Shown here: piece by piece, positions 35,336 to 48,376 of the stretch | Numbering within the stretch: position 1 is the stretch's first letter | Layout: every line of letters begins with the position of its first letter | Assembly (NCBI RefSeq): GCF_021730395.1 | Contig: NC_069378.1 | Coordinates: 47,505,001-47,569,000, forward strand | From: Mercenaria mercenaria | Lineage: Eukaryota > Mollusca > Bivalvia > Venerida > Veneridae | Reading direction: 5' to 3' | Length of the DNA: 64,000 nt | Made by a program: the position numbers and the translations under genes | Notes under the pieces: model-generated | Told to the model about the DNA's origin: nothing | Databases searched by the model: none | The model's input: the letters and a program-made list of their open reading frames with translations, nothing else

Positions 35336-35570
35336 ACCTGTATAAAACGACCATCTGTGTACTATGACCATAAGTATATTACGAACACGTGCATATTATG
35401 ATTACTTGTATACTACATCCACCTGTATACTATGGTCACCAGTATAGTAAGACCTCCTGCATATTATGGTCAACTGTATAGTTAGACCACTTGCATAATA
35501 TGTATAACTACTTGTATACATCAACTATCTGCATATTATGCTCCCACCTAAACATTTTGACCATCTTTTC
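35336..35570. repeat. Degenerate tandem repeat, ~25-30 bp units
   Basis: Repeated phrases such as CACCTGTATACTATGGTCAC, CCTGCATATTATGGTCAACT and CTTGTATACTACATCC, about eight units, with much substitution. Confidence 0.65.
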
Positions 35571-35699
35571 CAGACTAAAGAAAGGGCGGGAGAGTGGGTT
35601 ATAGTGTACACGATAGCTGTCAATATTCTCGAGTGGCGAATATTCAACTGCACATTCTTATATACCACGGCATATAGAACATAGGTAACATATTTCACA

Positions 35700-36175
35700 A
35701 AATGCGACTTAGGCATACAATAACAATATTTAACCTGGGCATAAAACCAAAAGGCTATTACCCGCACATAGAAATTATACGACCTGGGCACATAACCTCG
35801 ACGTTATCACCCGCGCATGTCAAAAGAATACAAGCACGACCTGGGCATATAACCGAAAGTCTATTACCCGCGCAATGCACAATATGCGACCTTGCTGCAT
35901 AACTGAAAAAGCTATCGTCCGCGCAAATCACAGTTATAGATATAAAGGCAAAATTCCCTAATACGGTGCGACCTGGGCACATAACCTGAAAGTCATCACC
36001 TAGAATATAAGCACGCTTGGGAATATATAACCTAAAGACTATTACCCGCGCACTGTGCAATATGCGACCTTGGCAAATAGCTATCACCCTCGCAAGTAGC
36101 AATTTGAACAAATTTAACAAAATGCGACCCAGGCATATAACCCAAAAGGTTATTGCCCGCGTCAATTCAATTTTT
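35700..36175. repeat. Degenerate tandem repeat, ~60-80 bp units
   Basis: Repeated phrases ATGCGACCTGGGCATATAAC, CAAAAGGCTATTACCCGCGC and their variants, about seven units. The 135-codon minus-strand ORF over it (VICPGRA-type repeats) is a by-product. Confidence 0.75.
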
Positions 36176-37607
36176 GCAAATTGTGCACTATATAAAATGC
36201 AAACACTGATCTACTTAATGTTACATTCTTAATATGGAAAAATTATGAGGAATGTAAATTAGCAGAGATACTCTTAAAAGTAAGAAAACATAATAATAAT
36301 TAACATGAGAATATTCATGTAGTAATCCAGGGAGACTACTCATCTTTCGCGGGGCATTTGAAAATTCGGGATAAGCTGAAAAGAGTTATCACCCTTGAAT
36401 TGACAAATGACTGACAGAGGGAAAACATTAAAATGAAATAAAATAAATAGATCTAGTGTGAACTGAATAAAATGAATAATGTAAACCATGTGTAGCGAGT
36501 TTTAAGTGAACAAATTTAATAAGATACTCCATTCTCACTGAGTATATAATACATTACATTATACATACCAACACGGCGTGTATTTGCCTGATTGTTTCTA
36601 CAGAATATGTACAGTCCATAAAACATACATAGTACAAAAAATGCAACTTAATTAGAGAACGGCAGGTAAATAATACGTGTTACACATGTACTTGAACAAA
36701 TCGATTTTATATAAGTTCAATTTTATATAGAATGCTGAAACTACGGTTCTAAATTTAGCGATACGGACAGACGATCCAGAAGGGAGACCTCAACGTATCC
36801 GTCTCTAGTGGAAATGGACTTATTGTTAGTACTGAAGGACGCTGCGCCAGATCCGGTAAAGGTCGGGGCTCAAACCCAGCATTCTGAGCTTAACTCTAAA
36901 TAAATCTCAGCTGAATACGTGAGGGGTTTGTTTGACTGTCGTAAAATGTAAGTTTTAGACTTCTTACGGTAATAAAAATATTTTAGCCACATTAAAATAT
37001 ATCTCTAAAAGACTGTCAAGACAAGAAAAATTCACAGTTCTAGCGGTCACAACATTATTATCTTCCCTTAAAACGTCAGCATTTTATTTACTAGTATTTA
37101 CAGAAATCTCGCAATGACTCTCAAAAAGGTAATACATGTTTTAAGATATCGAATATAGGTTCTTTCCGTTTCACTGGTTTAGCATTACTACGAATGCATC
37201 CTAATAAGCACAATTTAAGCCAACTGTCATGATTGCACGGTTTTTTTGCACCAGATAAAGCTGACAGTGTGTGTGTCCAATCTATGGCGTAAAAAAAATC
37301 TTATTCAGCTTAGATTTCCCACAAGCATCGTCATTCTGACTAACAGAAACCAAATATAGCTTATATAGGTTACTGACCATTTTAAGGCGGTGCCCCTATT
37401 TGCAACTGTTTTTCTGTCTGTCTTGTATTTTGTGTTGTGTATGTTGTCTTGTTTGTTGTTAGTGGATTTTTTTTCTCCTCCTCACTCCCCATATTGCCCC
37501 AATCCTTTCCTCTTGTAATTGTGCTCCCTTGTGTTGGCATCCCCTCTCCCTTTGCCATGAGTTAGTTTTCGTGTCCCCTCCCCCCACCCCCCTTCATTTT
37601 GGATGAC
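36176..37607. other. Intergenic, nothing firm
   Basis: A possible degenerate tRNA-like stretch, GGTCGGGGCTCAAACCCAGC, lies near 36862. A pyrimidine-rich stretch lies at 37470-37600. No supported gene. Confidence 0.4.
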
Positions 37608-39626
37608 TTTCACAAAATATAGCAAACAGATTTTGCCACCCATGTAAGCTATTTTCTCTCAATTATTTGTACATTTACTGAAAAAAAAAGAAAAATGTTT
37701 TTCAAAATAATGCGAAAAAATGACTAATGATGCTGCTGAATATTTTTACTGCTCGTATTTATAGTTTCGGTGATATTAACAGCTTTTTAGTTGCAGGTGT
37801 GAATATCACTAATTGTATTTAGAATGATATTACTTTTATGGTATATGGATGTCTGACTTTTTGTCTATTATCATTTTAGTGGGTGGGGATAAATGTAGGG
37901 TATTCCAACATTTGCTTTAATTACTGATAGTTTTATGATCTTTTCCCAATGTTTCTTAAAAATATATGGTAATTATATGATGTTTGCCTTGATCTGATGC
38001 AGGTATAATCTAAACATATATATCTATGATTTGAAATTCGACCATGTATCATCGTTGCCATGGTAACATCTTGAAGAAAATAAGAGAAAAGGTTTCAATT
38101 TTTGTTGTTTTGGTGACTTTTTTACAAAATAACCAACCAGTAATCTATATTTTTAAGCCAATGCCAGTACCTAAAAATTCAAGCTAAGAGAGGTAGAATT
38201 TTATATTTTGAAAGAACTGTATTAGTACTCTGATATTTGAAATTTTAGAAAATAGGAGGTTATTGTTATTGTTGTTATTCTGATGAGCTTTGTATTATGA
38301 AAACAAGTTATATTAAATAAGTTCTTTATCTTATCAAATTAGATTTCACAACAAAATCTTATAGAATTAGTAAAAAAAAAATCTTCCTTTTGAAAAGTGT
38401 ACCAGTACTCGGATGATCAAAAAGTTTAGATAACATCTAAACATTACCTCATATTTAGTGACTCGAAGTTGATATAAAAACACTTAAATAACAAGTACGT
38501 TATTTAGATTTGTGATAACATAGATTAAAGCATAAGATTTATAAATAGCTCATGCCAAAAAAGGGAAGGAGTATAATTTGATTGTAAAATATTAATTGTA
38601 TTAAAAATTCCATTTCTTGAAAATTCCGCTTCACAATAACATAGAATCCAGAATTGCCACAAACTATCATGCTAAAATATAGAAAATCCTTTTTATAGTA
38701 CTTTCGTGCAATTTGTAATTGCTCGAAAACTTTTAATAATTGCCAAAATAAAAATAAAATATTTTATGTGAGAATTGTTTGTAACAGTAATACAGAAAAA
38801 GCAGAAAAAGACAGGTCACCCAACGTACACGACTTAAACGAAAATGCTGCAGGCTCAGTTTGATTCAAAAACCATAAATACTTTTTCCTTTTAACATTTA
38901 TTTAATTTCTCTAGAAGGTTCCTCATTTTAGACATTTCAGTGTTGTTATATATTATGGTCCTTAATAGTCCCTTACTGGTTGAAAACCAATTTCAGGGAC
39001 TACAGGAATGTGCTTTTCCGTCCGTCATTCCGGCATTCTGTCATTCCGTCCGTCCATCCGAAATTCCGTGTTCGGTTCATAACTCGGCCATTCATTAAGA
39101 GATTTTAATATTACTTGGCACAAACGTTCCCCATGATAAAACGACGTGCCATGGGAAACCCCGCTTGTCCTTAGTTGAAAGGTCAAGATCACACTTGAAA
39201 GTCAAAGACTAAAAGGGTTTCTATTACCGTCCAGTCTGTAATTCAAGAATCATTGAAGGAATTTTAATGTCACTTGGCACAAATATTCACAACCATGAGT
39301 GTCATGCTCAAGAACCATGTCCCAAGTCTAAGGTCAATGTCACACTTACAGGCCAATTATTTAATGATCAAATTCAAGAACGAATTTGTCCGGAACATTT
39401 CTTCTTCATGCATGGAGAGATGTTCACTACCATGAGGCACCCTTGTTTTAAGAATTATTCCCTTTGTTTTACTATAAATAGCTTATATTGTATTTTTTTT
39501 TAATACTGGCCGTAGGGACAAATCAAGACCACTCTTTTGTGGTACAGCATGCACGTTCTATCCAATTTTAGGTGTTTGTATCTATCACTACCTGATAAAG
39601 TGTGGACCTATATCATATAGATTTTT
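37608..39626 (+). repeat. Left arm of a ~2 kb inverted repeat
   Basis: Reverse complement of 49871-51976. Matching landmarks include ATATAGCAAACAGATTTTGC (outer end), ATCATCGTTGCCATGGTAAC, TCACCCAACGTACACGACTT, GAAGGTTCCTCATTTTAGAC and GTGTGGACCTATATCATATA (inner end). By eye identity is about 80-93% along the arm. The inner third contains a TTCCGTCCGTCATTCCGGCA / TTGGCACAAA / AAGGTCAAGATCACACTT repeat of the same general style as the Helentron-like families. No coding capacity. Confidence 0.8.
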
Positions 39627-40323
39627 AGCTCCACTATTCGGAGAATAGGCTATTCTACTCGCCCCGGCGTCGACGTCGGCCGCGGCGTGACCTTTCTTGG
39701 CTAAAGTTTTTCGGCAACCTTTGTTTTTCTGTCATATCTTTGTTACTATTGCTTATATCTTACTGTAACATCACATAAACATTGCCAAGTATACAAAGAA
39801 AGTATGTGTAGGGCCTGAGCCCATTATACCCAAGGTCAAGGTAGCCAAGGAGTTATACTTAGTTTATTTTTAATGTTAAAGATTTTCGGCAACCTTTGTT
39901 TTTCTGTCATACCCTTGTTACTTATGCTTATATCTTACTGTAACTTCATATAAATATTGTCCAGTATCAAAACAAAGTATGTGTAGGGGCTGAGCCCATT
40001 ATACCCAAGGTCAACGTCACCAAGGTCTTATACTTAGGTTATTTTTAAGGTTAAAGTTTTCGGCAACCTTTGTTTTTCTGTCATATCTTTGTTACTATTG
40101 CTTATATCTTACTTCATTTAAACATTTTCCAGCATACAAACAAAGTATGTACAGGGGATGGACCCAATATACACAAGGTCAAGGTCACCAAGGTGTTATA
40201 CTTAGGTTATTTTTAAGGTTAAAGCTTTTCGGCAACCTTTTTTCTGTCATATCTTTGTTACTTTTACTTATATCTTACTACTGTAACATCACATAAACAT
40301 TGTCCAGCATACAAACCAAGTAT

Positions 40324-40483
40324 TTGAAGTTCTCCGCGGTACGTAGTATAGTGGAGAACATATGTCTTAACACGGCGAAGCACAAAATCATTGAACCATT
40401 TTGTGCACGGGATTTTTCGCGGGTATTTGGTAACGAAGAAATCAGTTCTACGCAAGTTTCCGTACTAGTTACATCTACTTTAT
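40324..40483 (+). repeat. Split direct repeat A1 of the Ngaro-type element
   Basis: 160 bp starting TTGAAGTTCTCCGCGGTACG. The copy A2 at 47673-47832 differs at two positions. Confidence 0.9.
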
Positions 40484-40499
40484 TGTGCGACGTAAACAA

Positions 40500-43400
40500 A
40501 ATGGACGCAGGCACGGAGCTCATGGTGGAAAATAAAGTGAAAGAAGTTTTAAAAACGAATAATGAAGTATTGCTGAAGGACATCGGCGAAATGATGAATA
40601 AGATAAGTGCAACGTCTTTTTCTTCAAATTTAAACGCGTTAGAAACGCCTAAATTCAAGCGCAAAAGCAATGAAGAACAATTTAAATATAATTCAAAAGT
40701 AGCTGTAAAATTAGAACAGGCCAGCGGTAGCTTATCATCGCAGAAAGTTGATGAAGCGAAAGAAAATATTATTAAAGGTAATACATAAACAAAATAATAA
40801 ATACATGAATAATTAATGAAATACACATGACTCGGGGTATTTTCATTTAAAAGCATGTAGTAAAGCGTACTAGGATTTCAAAGTTTAGTTTTGTTTGCTT
40901 TGCTCAGATATGTTTATTATGTTTACAGTAAAATTTTAGTGTGTGTATTGATATAATTCAACGTCAATAAGCGAGGCGTGACTCATGAACCATCATGTAG
41001 TCGTTTACCGCAGTATTGTTATGAGCTTAGGTGTATAAAGTCTATTTATAGTAAAATTCAGCCGATTAATATTGGCTACGCTTGAATAGTAACGACTTTA
41101 ATCCGTCAGAGAAAGGTGTATACAGGTACAAGTTATAATACATGTTTTTAATAGCATGTGTCAATTTTTATGTAATCTGAAAAAACGATTTTCTTAAGGG
41201 GACGCATACTTTGAAATTAGAAAAAAGTGGGTGGGGTATGATAAAATTTACCTGCAAAAAAGTACAAGGTTTTGGTACATGAAATGGATACTGTTTCAAC
41301 TGTTATAAGTACATAATGGATTGCTCACTAAAAAAGAAATGAGAAAACTGAAACAAGAAAGTTATTGTTGAATTACATAAGACTTATTGTGTACATTCAA
41401 AGTCAACAATTAAGACTTTTTGGTGCGAAAATAATAGTGCTTCACCTTGTCCAAACATATATCAATGTCCTACAGATTCTAATTTAAAGAAAGAATGTGA
41501 AATATGGTCACTGTCTTGCTTTTCATTTCGCATATGTAAGCTAAAACACATTATTTAGTTTGTTTACAAAGTAGTGCATAAGAAAAGATACGGTGGTCAT
41601 GGAATGCCACATTCCAAAACTAAAAGAGTATATTCCCCTTAATACATTAAACATTTATCGTTACAGAAGTCTAGTGGCTTACAATAAGGGCCTATAAATG
41701 TTGCCATTATTAATTTTTAACTTGGTATTCATGAACTACAATGCACTTAAATATCAAAACACATTCAACAAACTTTTGAAAATGTATTGTCTTAAAAATC
41801 CCTAAAATAAGGTATGAAATTTGGTTGAGATGTCCAATCAATGTGTATATGTGCAAAAGTAACATTCTTATCTTGTTCACAAAAGTTACTAATACACAGC
41901 AGGCATGTCAATGATCAAAACTGGACGAATATACAGTTATCCTCACTTTAATGTCATTTATAATTTGTCCTTGAATTCTCCACCATACTTTTCATAACTC
42001 TGTTTGCACGAGTTGCACGAGAATGCTGTCATTCACGTAAAAAATGGGGTCAAATAAGTTGTAAATGCAATATCATCTAAACGTAATTAATGGATTATGC
42101 AGTTCAAGATAAACTTTATCTCATAACGTAACGAACATGTATAATGTTGTAATAACAACTTTACTTACACTGATTTAAGTAGCAGTCGGTTTATAAGTGA
42201 CTTTATTGATTCATTTTGTGTTTTGTTATTGTTGTCAAAAAGTATAACGGAAGTGCCTCACAACTTAAGCGGAAACCAGTTTGATGCGCAAAGTAGTCCA
42301 ATGTAAGTAATATTTTTTGACAAATGTCCACAGAAATTAATAATTTTCTAATATTAAAGACGAATATCTTAATAGGATTCATTATTTGATAAGAAATTAT
42401 AATCATCGACATGTTTTTTTTAAAAATCGTACACGTGCTGACACCTGAGTTGTCTCCCGTTGCTTATTAGAGTTACCTTTCGTCCGGCGCAGTAATACAT
42501 TTGCAGTGAATCGCCGAGAAGTCGTGGGAAAATTAAAAACCATGTAAATAAACTAAAATTAACCACCTTTTCAAGATAAATTTCAAGTGATCGCCATTAT
42601 GCATTTAACCCGCCTGACCTGTGTAGCATCTTAGATATCTGTTCTAAGGTATTCATTGTGTAGAATGTCATGTTATGCCCTTGCAATGCTAATCCCACTC
42701 TAATTTTTTGGTTTACATTTTTATCAATGAGAAATATGGCGTCCATCCCGAGCTGAAATGACGTGGCGTTAAATTTTTACATGTTTAAGCAAACCTGGTG
42801 TGTTAGAAAGAAAATCTCATCCCTTCAACATTATTTGGAACACTGTTATTGTAAAAAACCTGTTTTTTCCTTATACAAAAGCTTAATATGTTGTGTTGAA
42901 TGTACTTTCACAAAGACCTCTGTTTTCCTATTACATTCATAGTACCACATCCTTATCCACAAAATACTGAATATTACAGGTGTCCATCAGTATTGTATCA
43001 GTTTAGGAATATGTTTTTTATTTTTCCACCATCGATTTCTTGAATATGCACCCCTTCCGCATTTCTGTATGAACTGTGAATGTAGCAATATGCGTCCCCT
43101 TAAAAAGAATAATTATCAGGTATTTTAGCATTGTAAACAAAATATTAACGTTATTTGATACATTTGTACAGTACATCTAGATTCGTCAGCTTAATATATG
43201 TATATAAATTATTTTAGCTTTAGATATGATAAAGAAACGACAGAAGCTGGTACAGTTAGCTGACAGTTCTGAGCTGGGCTGGCGCATGGTGGCGGAATAT
43301 GAAACCAACCCGATAGCAAGTGACAGCGATGATGAAAAGAAAATGTATAAGGCTGAGGCGAGAGCAGCGAGGAAGGTGAAATCTGAGAAGTCCAAGATCC

Positions 43401-43840
43401 GTCGTGGTCGGGCATTTCCTTACAGACGTCAACGACAAGTTCCAGATACTCCGTCGTCGTCTGGCGTAATGCAGCGTAACAGACGTCCAGGTTTATGCTT
43501 TACTTGCGGAAAGCCCGGTCACTGGAAGATGGAATGCAATCAAAATAGTAGCAACAGTAACAATAAGTTAGGTAGATCTAGTTCATGTATGTTTTGCAAA
43601 TGTAAAGATTCAAAATTTGATACAAATATTGAAAAACTGTCTGTTGCTGGTAAGAAAACCAGTCAGAATGAAATGTCTGATATGCAGCGTAGATCTACAG
43701 AGGGTACTGTAGATGGCGTTTATGGTTCTTTTGATCAAAGTGTCTCATGTGCAAATACCAGTTTTAATGATACAGGACATAGCAGCACAGATTCTATAAA
43801 TAATCATGACACACACTGTGTGAAAATGTTCATAATATAA
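40500..43840 (+). CDS. Gag-like region of the Ngaro-type element
   Basis: Two coding parts about 2.4 kb apart: a lysine- and glutamate-rich, probably helical N-terminal part (about 40500-40780) and a basic part (about 43220-43840) with a retroviral-type zinc knuckle, CFTCGKPGHWKMEC. The stretch between is non-coding. Its edges look splice-like, so it may be an intron of the kind reported in some DIRS-order elements. Fossil element; function inferred only as RNA binding and particle formation. Confidence 0.6.
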
Positions 43841-44093
43841 ACGTTCAAAATTGTAACGTAAATGAGACACCTTTGACTGACAGTCAGAAAGTAGGTGCGA
43901 AACCATCGCCAGTTGGTAGGTTAAAGAAGCATGTTTCTGAGTGGAAAAACATATCAGATAATGTATTTATAATAGGTGTGGTACAGAAGGTTATAAATTA
44001 CCATTCAAAGAGATACCTCCTAAAGTTCATCTTGAAAAAAATAGATCAGCTCGGGAAAATCCCGAATTTGTTTGTAGTGAAATAAATTCACTT

Positions 44094-45110
44094 TTGCAGA
44101 AAGGCGTTATCTCCGAGGTTAATGAGAAACCTTACGTAGTTAATCCTTTAACTGTAGCTTATAACAAAGAGTCAAAACCCAGGCTAGTTCTGGACTGCAG
44201 ACACATCAATCCATATTTGCATAAATTTAAGATTAAGTTTGACGACATAAAAGTCGCAGAGCAATTGTTTGATATGTCAAGCTATATATTTACATTTGAT
44301 TTAAAATCAGCATACCATCATATTGATATATATGCATCCCATGTTACCTACTTGGGTTTCTGTTGGGTACATGATGGTAAAGAAAAGTACTATGTTTTCA
44401 ATTCTTTACCGTTTGGTATTGCCACAGCTGGCCATATTTTTACTAAAACCTTACGGGTGATTATCAGATACTGGAGAAATTTAGGTCACAGAGTTGTAAT
44501 GTTTTTAGATGACGGAATTGGGGGTCATCGTGAATTTATAAAAGCTCTAGAATTAAGTCAGTTTGTGAAAGTTTCATTGTTAAAGTTTGGGTTTCTGTTA
44601 GCGGAGGAGAAATGCAAATGGTTACCGACTATGGTTTCATGCTGGTTAGGTCATGTTTTAGATTTCGAAAGAAATATGTTGTGTGTATCTGATGAACGCA
44701 TACATTCATTAGAATGTTCAATAGATTCAGTGCTTTTTCAAATTTATAAAGACAGATTTAGTGTAGTACCAGTCAGGGTATTAGCAACCGTTGTGGGTCA
44801 GATTATTTCATTACATAGTGCGTTGGGGAAAGCAGTAAGTCTCAGAACTAGATATTTGTACGGTTGTATTTTAGCAAGGGCTAGCTGGAACTCACCAGTG
44901 CAAGTAACAAAACAGGCCATTTTAGAATTACAATACTGGCGAAAGAATGCTAGAAACTTGAATTCTGCAGGCAGATCATTTAAGCAAGTAGAGTATATCG
45001 ATGCGTACTTATTTTCAGACGCTAGTGCATTTGCATACGGTGGTTACATACAGAAATTCGAACCAAATGTAGATGTTAAGAAAATGAGCGGTAGTTTAAT
45101 AAATAGAGTG
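44094..45110 (+). CDS. Reverse transcriptase region of the Ngaro-type element
   Basis: RT fingers and palm motifs: LVLDCRHINPYL, FTFDLKSAYHHIDI, SLPFGIATAGHIFTK, and the catalytic VMFLDDGIGG in place of the more common YxDD box, as often seen in DIRS-order elements. Then KWLPTMVSCWLGHVLDF. An RNase H-like start, YLFSDASAFAYGGYI, lies near the end of this stretch. Part of a broken element. Confidence 0.8.
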
Positions 45111-45500
45111 CTCCCGGAAGTGAGCATTTGCGATGACGTATCAAAGATGGGGTCAATAATGCCCTCAGACGCGAGCAGTTGTCAGTTTATGCTCCCAGAA
45201 GTGAGCAATTATCCTGTTACGCTCCCAGAAGTGAGTAAGAGTATTTTTACGCTCCCGGAAGAGAGCAGGTGTTCTGTTATGCTCCCGAAAGTGGGCAAGT
45301 GCCATGTTACGCTCCCGGAAGTGAGCAAGTGTTCTGTTATGCTCCCGGAAGTGAGCAGTTGTCCTGTTTGCTCCCGGAAGTGAGCAAGTGTTCTGTTATG
45401 ATCCCTGAAATGATCAGGTGTCCAGTTGTACTCCCGGAAGTGAGCAGGTGTCCTGTTATGCTCCCGGAAGTAGCAAGTGTCCCGTTATGATCCCGGAAGT
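45110..45500 (+). repeat. 30-bp minisatellite inside the pol region
   Basis: About thirteen units of CTCCCGGAAGTGAGCAAGTG followed by ~10 bases (TTCTGTTATG type), a period of 30 bp or ten codons. Most units encode LPEVSKCSVM-like decapeptides. It lies between the RT and RNase H-like regions. Confidence 0.85.
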
Positions 45501-45599
45501 GAACAAACATACTGTTAAGTCTTCGGATACCAGACTCTTTTCTGATATATTTTCAAATGAAATCAAGGGCAGTAATATACTCCCGAAAGAGAGCATGAG

Positions 45600-46230
45600 T
45601 AGTGTTTTGTTCCCACAAATGAAATTGGTCAATTGGCAATCGGACTGCTTAGATCTTGATATGTGTCAGGATAATGATGGTGCCGTGTATGGCTCTTGGA
45701 CTGACGAAGAAGCAGGCAAGAGTTCAACCTGGCGTGAACTTGAAGCTGTCCGTAGAATATTGTTTAGTAATTTAGAGTTTTTGAAAAATTCTCAAATCAA
45801 AATTTTTTTCAGATAACCAGAACGTTAAATATATTTTACAGGGCGGTAGCCGTGTAGAAGAGTTACATTTTATTTCCATGCATATTAATAACGTTTGTGA
45901 TAAACACAATATAAGCTTCACCACTGAATGGATCCCTAGATCACAAAACGAAAGTGCAGATTATTTGAGCAGATGTTATGATGCAGATGATTGGTTTGTT
46001 ACAAATGAAATGTTTAGGCATTTAGATAGTAAGTGGGGGCCCGATACGGTAGACAGATTTGCTACACATTATAACAACAAATGTTTTCGTTTTAATTCAA
46101 AGGGGTGGGTGCCCGGTACAGAGGCAGTTGATAGTTTAAGCCAATTATGGCAAGGTGAGAATAACTGGGCTGTACCACCTCCGTACTTAATCACAAGGTG
46201 TTTAAGAAAAAATCGAAAGTGAGAGGTCGA
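45600..46230 (+). CDS. RNase H-like and connection region of the Ngaro-type element
   Basis: TWRELEAVRRILF (near 45730) and FTTEWIPRSQNESADYLSR (near 45920) match the late RNase H motifs seen after DIRS-order RT domains, followed by DRFATHYNNKCFRFNS. Part of a broken element. Confidence 0.6.
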
Positions 46231-46591
46231 ACACTACTATTGTTATTCCAGAGTGGTTCTCTGCTCCTTACTGGCCGTTCATTGTCAACATGTACAAACA
46301 AAATCACAACAGTTTCATTCAAGATGTTTTTGCATTACCTTGTACAGGAGCAATTTCCGCAGGAAAAGGCAGCCGCGGAGTATTTAATAACGAACCATTT
46401 TCTTTCAGAATGCTGGCTTTGAGATGTTCGTTCACCTAGCTGTTCAGTGTGTTTTAGTTGTAAGTTAAGTTGTTTAAACACATACATGACATGTATAAAT
46501 ATTTTGCAGGTTCTGGTTTGAGAATACTTTAAAACGAAAGTTTGAGGAAGCTGGTGTAAATATTGACAATAGTGATTCAGTAGTAGACAGA

Positions 46592-47521
46592 ATGGCAAAC
46601 CACATATTATCTGCTAGAGCTGATGGAACAGTGACGAAATATTATAGTCAGATTAAATACTTTGAAAACTTTTGTAAATTGAAAGGCTTCCAGTCACGCC
46701 CTGCAAATTCTATACATGTGGCTATGTACTTATCAAGCCTAATAGATTTGGGAAAGTCGGACAACGTGATATCTTCAGCGTTCTATGCGATCAAATGGTT
46801 ACATAACATTAACGATTTCGATGATCCTACAAAGTCTTCGACAGTGACTAAAATGCTAGAATGCAGCAAACGTTTAAATTCGAAACCCGTGCAGAAGAAG
46901 GATGTCATTAATTCTGAACATTTAGTGCGATTGTGTGATATTTATCCAGGCACTACAGACGTTATAACTTTGAGAGATTTAGCTATGATATTAATCGGTT
47001 ATTCAGGATTTTTGAGATATAATGAAATTAGTGAACTCAAATGCAATGATGTTGAGTTTAAACCCGATTATATTGTATTACACATTAGAAAGAGCAAAAC
47101 AGACATATATAGGTCAGGTAGACAGGTATTAATAGCAAAAGGTTCTACTTCGGCTTGTCCAGTTGCCATGTTGCAAAGATATATTAAGCATTCAGGTCTG
47201 TCTTTGGGTTCCGATTCATACTTATTCAAACCAGCATGTAGATCAGGTTCAAAATGCTTTTTGTTAAAGTCAAACAAGAAACTTAGTTACACTCGTGCTA
47301 GGGAATGCATATTGATCAAACTTAAACTTGTCGCTCCTGATTTGAATTTAGGTCTTCATTCACTTAGAGCAAGCGGTGCGACCGTTGCAGCAAACTCTAA
47401 AGGTGTTTCAGATCGCTGTCTTAAGAGACACGGTCGATGGAAAACTGATACAGCCAAAGATGGCTATATAGAAGATTCTCTAGATAAAAAGTTATTCATA
47501 ACTAAACAGTTACAGTTGTAA
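46592..47521 (+). CDS. Tyrosine recombinase of the Ngaro-type element
   Basis: 309 codons, open from ATG to stop. An N-terminal SAM-like DNA-binding part (SARADGTVTKYYSQIKYFEN) is followed by the catalytic domain: GFLRYNEISEL (first Arg), RKSKTD (Lys), LHSLRASGAT (HxxR) and HGRWKTDTAKDGYIEDS (His/Trp and the nucleophile Tyr). All the signature positions of the family are present. Such recombinases insert circular cDNA without target duplication, which fits the element's junctions. Confidence 0.85.
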   Translation: MANHILSARADGTVTKYYSQIKYFENFCKLKGFQSRPANSIHVAMYLSSLIDLGKSDNVISSAFYAIKWLHNINDFDDPTKSSTVTKMLECSKRLNSKPVQKKDVINSEHLVRLCDIYPGTTDVITLRDLAMILIGYSGFLRYNEISELKCNDVEFKPDYIVLHIRKSKTDIYRSGRQVLIAKGSTSACPVAMLQRYIKHSGLSLGSDSYLFKPACRSGSKCFLLKSNKKLSYTRARECILIKLKLVAPDLNLGLHSLRASGATVAANSKGVSDRCLKRHGRWKTDTAKDGYIEDSLDKKLFITKQLQL

Positions 47522-47612
47522 AATTTAAGTAATCGAGATATTCGATTGTATAAGTGTACAGATATTAGAAATTGAATAGCATAAATACACCTAACATTTG
47601 TTTCGTTCTATA

Positions 47613-47672
47613 AAGTGTACATCTTGCCATTGCAATAGGTGTTTGTTATTTTGTGGGTAGTCTTGTTAAGAC
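47613..47672 (+). repeat. Split direct repeat B1 of the Ngaro-type element
   Basis: 60 bp starting AAGTGTACATCTTGCCATTG, directly followed by A2. One difference from B2. Confidence 0.9.
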
Positions 47673-47832
47673 TTGAAGTTCTCCGCGGTACGTAGTATAG
47701 CGGAGAACATATGTCTTAACACGGCGAAGCACAAAATCATTGAACCATTTTGTGCACGGGATTTTTCGCGGGTATTTGGTAGCGAAGAAATCAGTTCTAC
47801 GCAAGTTTCCGTACTAGTTACATCTACTTTAT
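47673..47832 (+). repeat. Split direct repeat A2 of the Ngaro-type element
   Basis: 160 bp copy of A1 (40324-40483) with two differences. Confidence 0.9.
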
Positions 47833-48376
47833 GCTATTCAAATTCACACATTGTTGTACTTGTGTATAAATAAGGCCGAAAAAGATGTTAATACGCTCAT
47901 TATATCAAGTAAAAATGAAACAATAATCTTAAGATATGAACATGCTTCTGAACAGATTCCATAGTTTCAGTATTCTGAGAAATAATCTGAGGAGTTGAAA
48001 AACTCCGCGCATGTTACGGATCCACGTTTCCTCCACAGGGGGTTTTTCGTGTACGGCCAGTATTTCTTTGAAGAATGTAGCTTTAACTCTTCTAAAGCAT
48101 GTTGTGATGGGAGACTGATATTGTAGAGCTTTAACGAATATGTACTACGGTTAGTTTCCGATATATACATGTACCTTATGTCCTCCGTGTATTATACACT
48201 TTAAGCTGTTTGTAAGGAGGTGATACATGAAATTATATAAATAACTTATTTATTAAACCATTATGCATCAAATACAATTGCATTTGTTTATATTGTGAGA
48301 TCAATATACATGTTTGTTCAAATATACATGTTGGAAATTGTTATGGGTTGTCTCCCCTCTCACTTGTCGCACAATG

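Noticed and set aside
35758-36165. 135-codon minus-strand ORF with repeated VICPGR phrases
   Set aside because: A by-product of the degenerate tandem array; the opposite strand is open too and there is no start context or splice support.
40278-40856. 192-codon minus-strand ORF at the start of the Ngaro-type element
   Set aside because: Antisense shadow of the gag-like first part and the A1 repeat.
45269-45490. Overlapping ORF with CYAPGSEQV repeats
   Set aside because: A second reading frame of the 30-bp minisatellite, not a separate gene.
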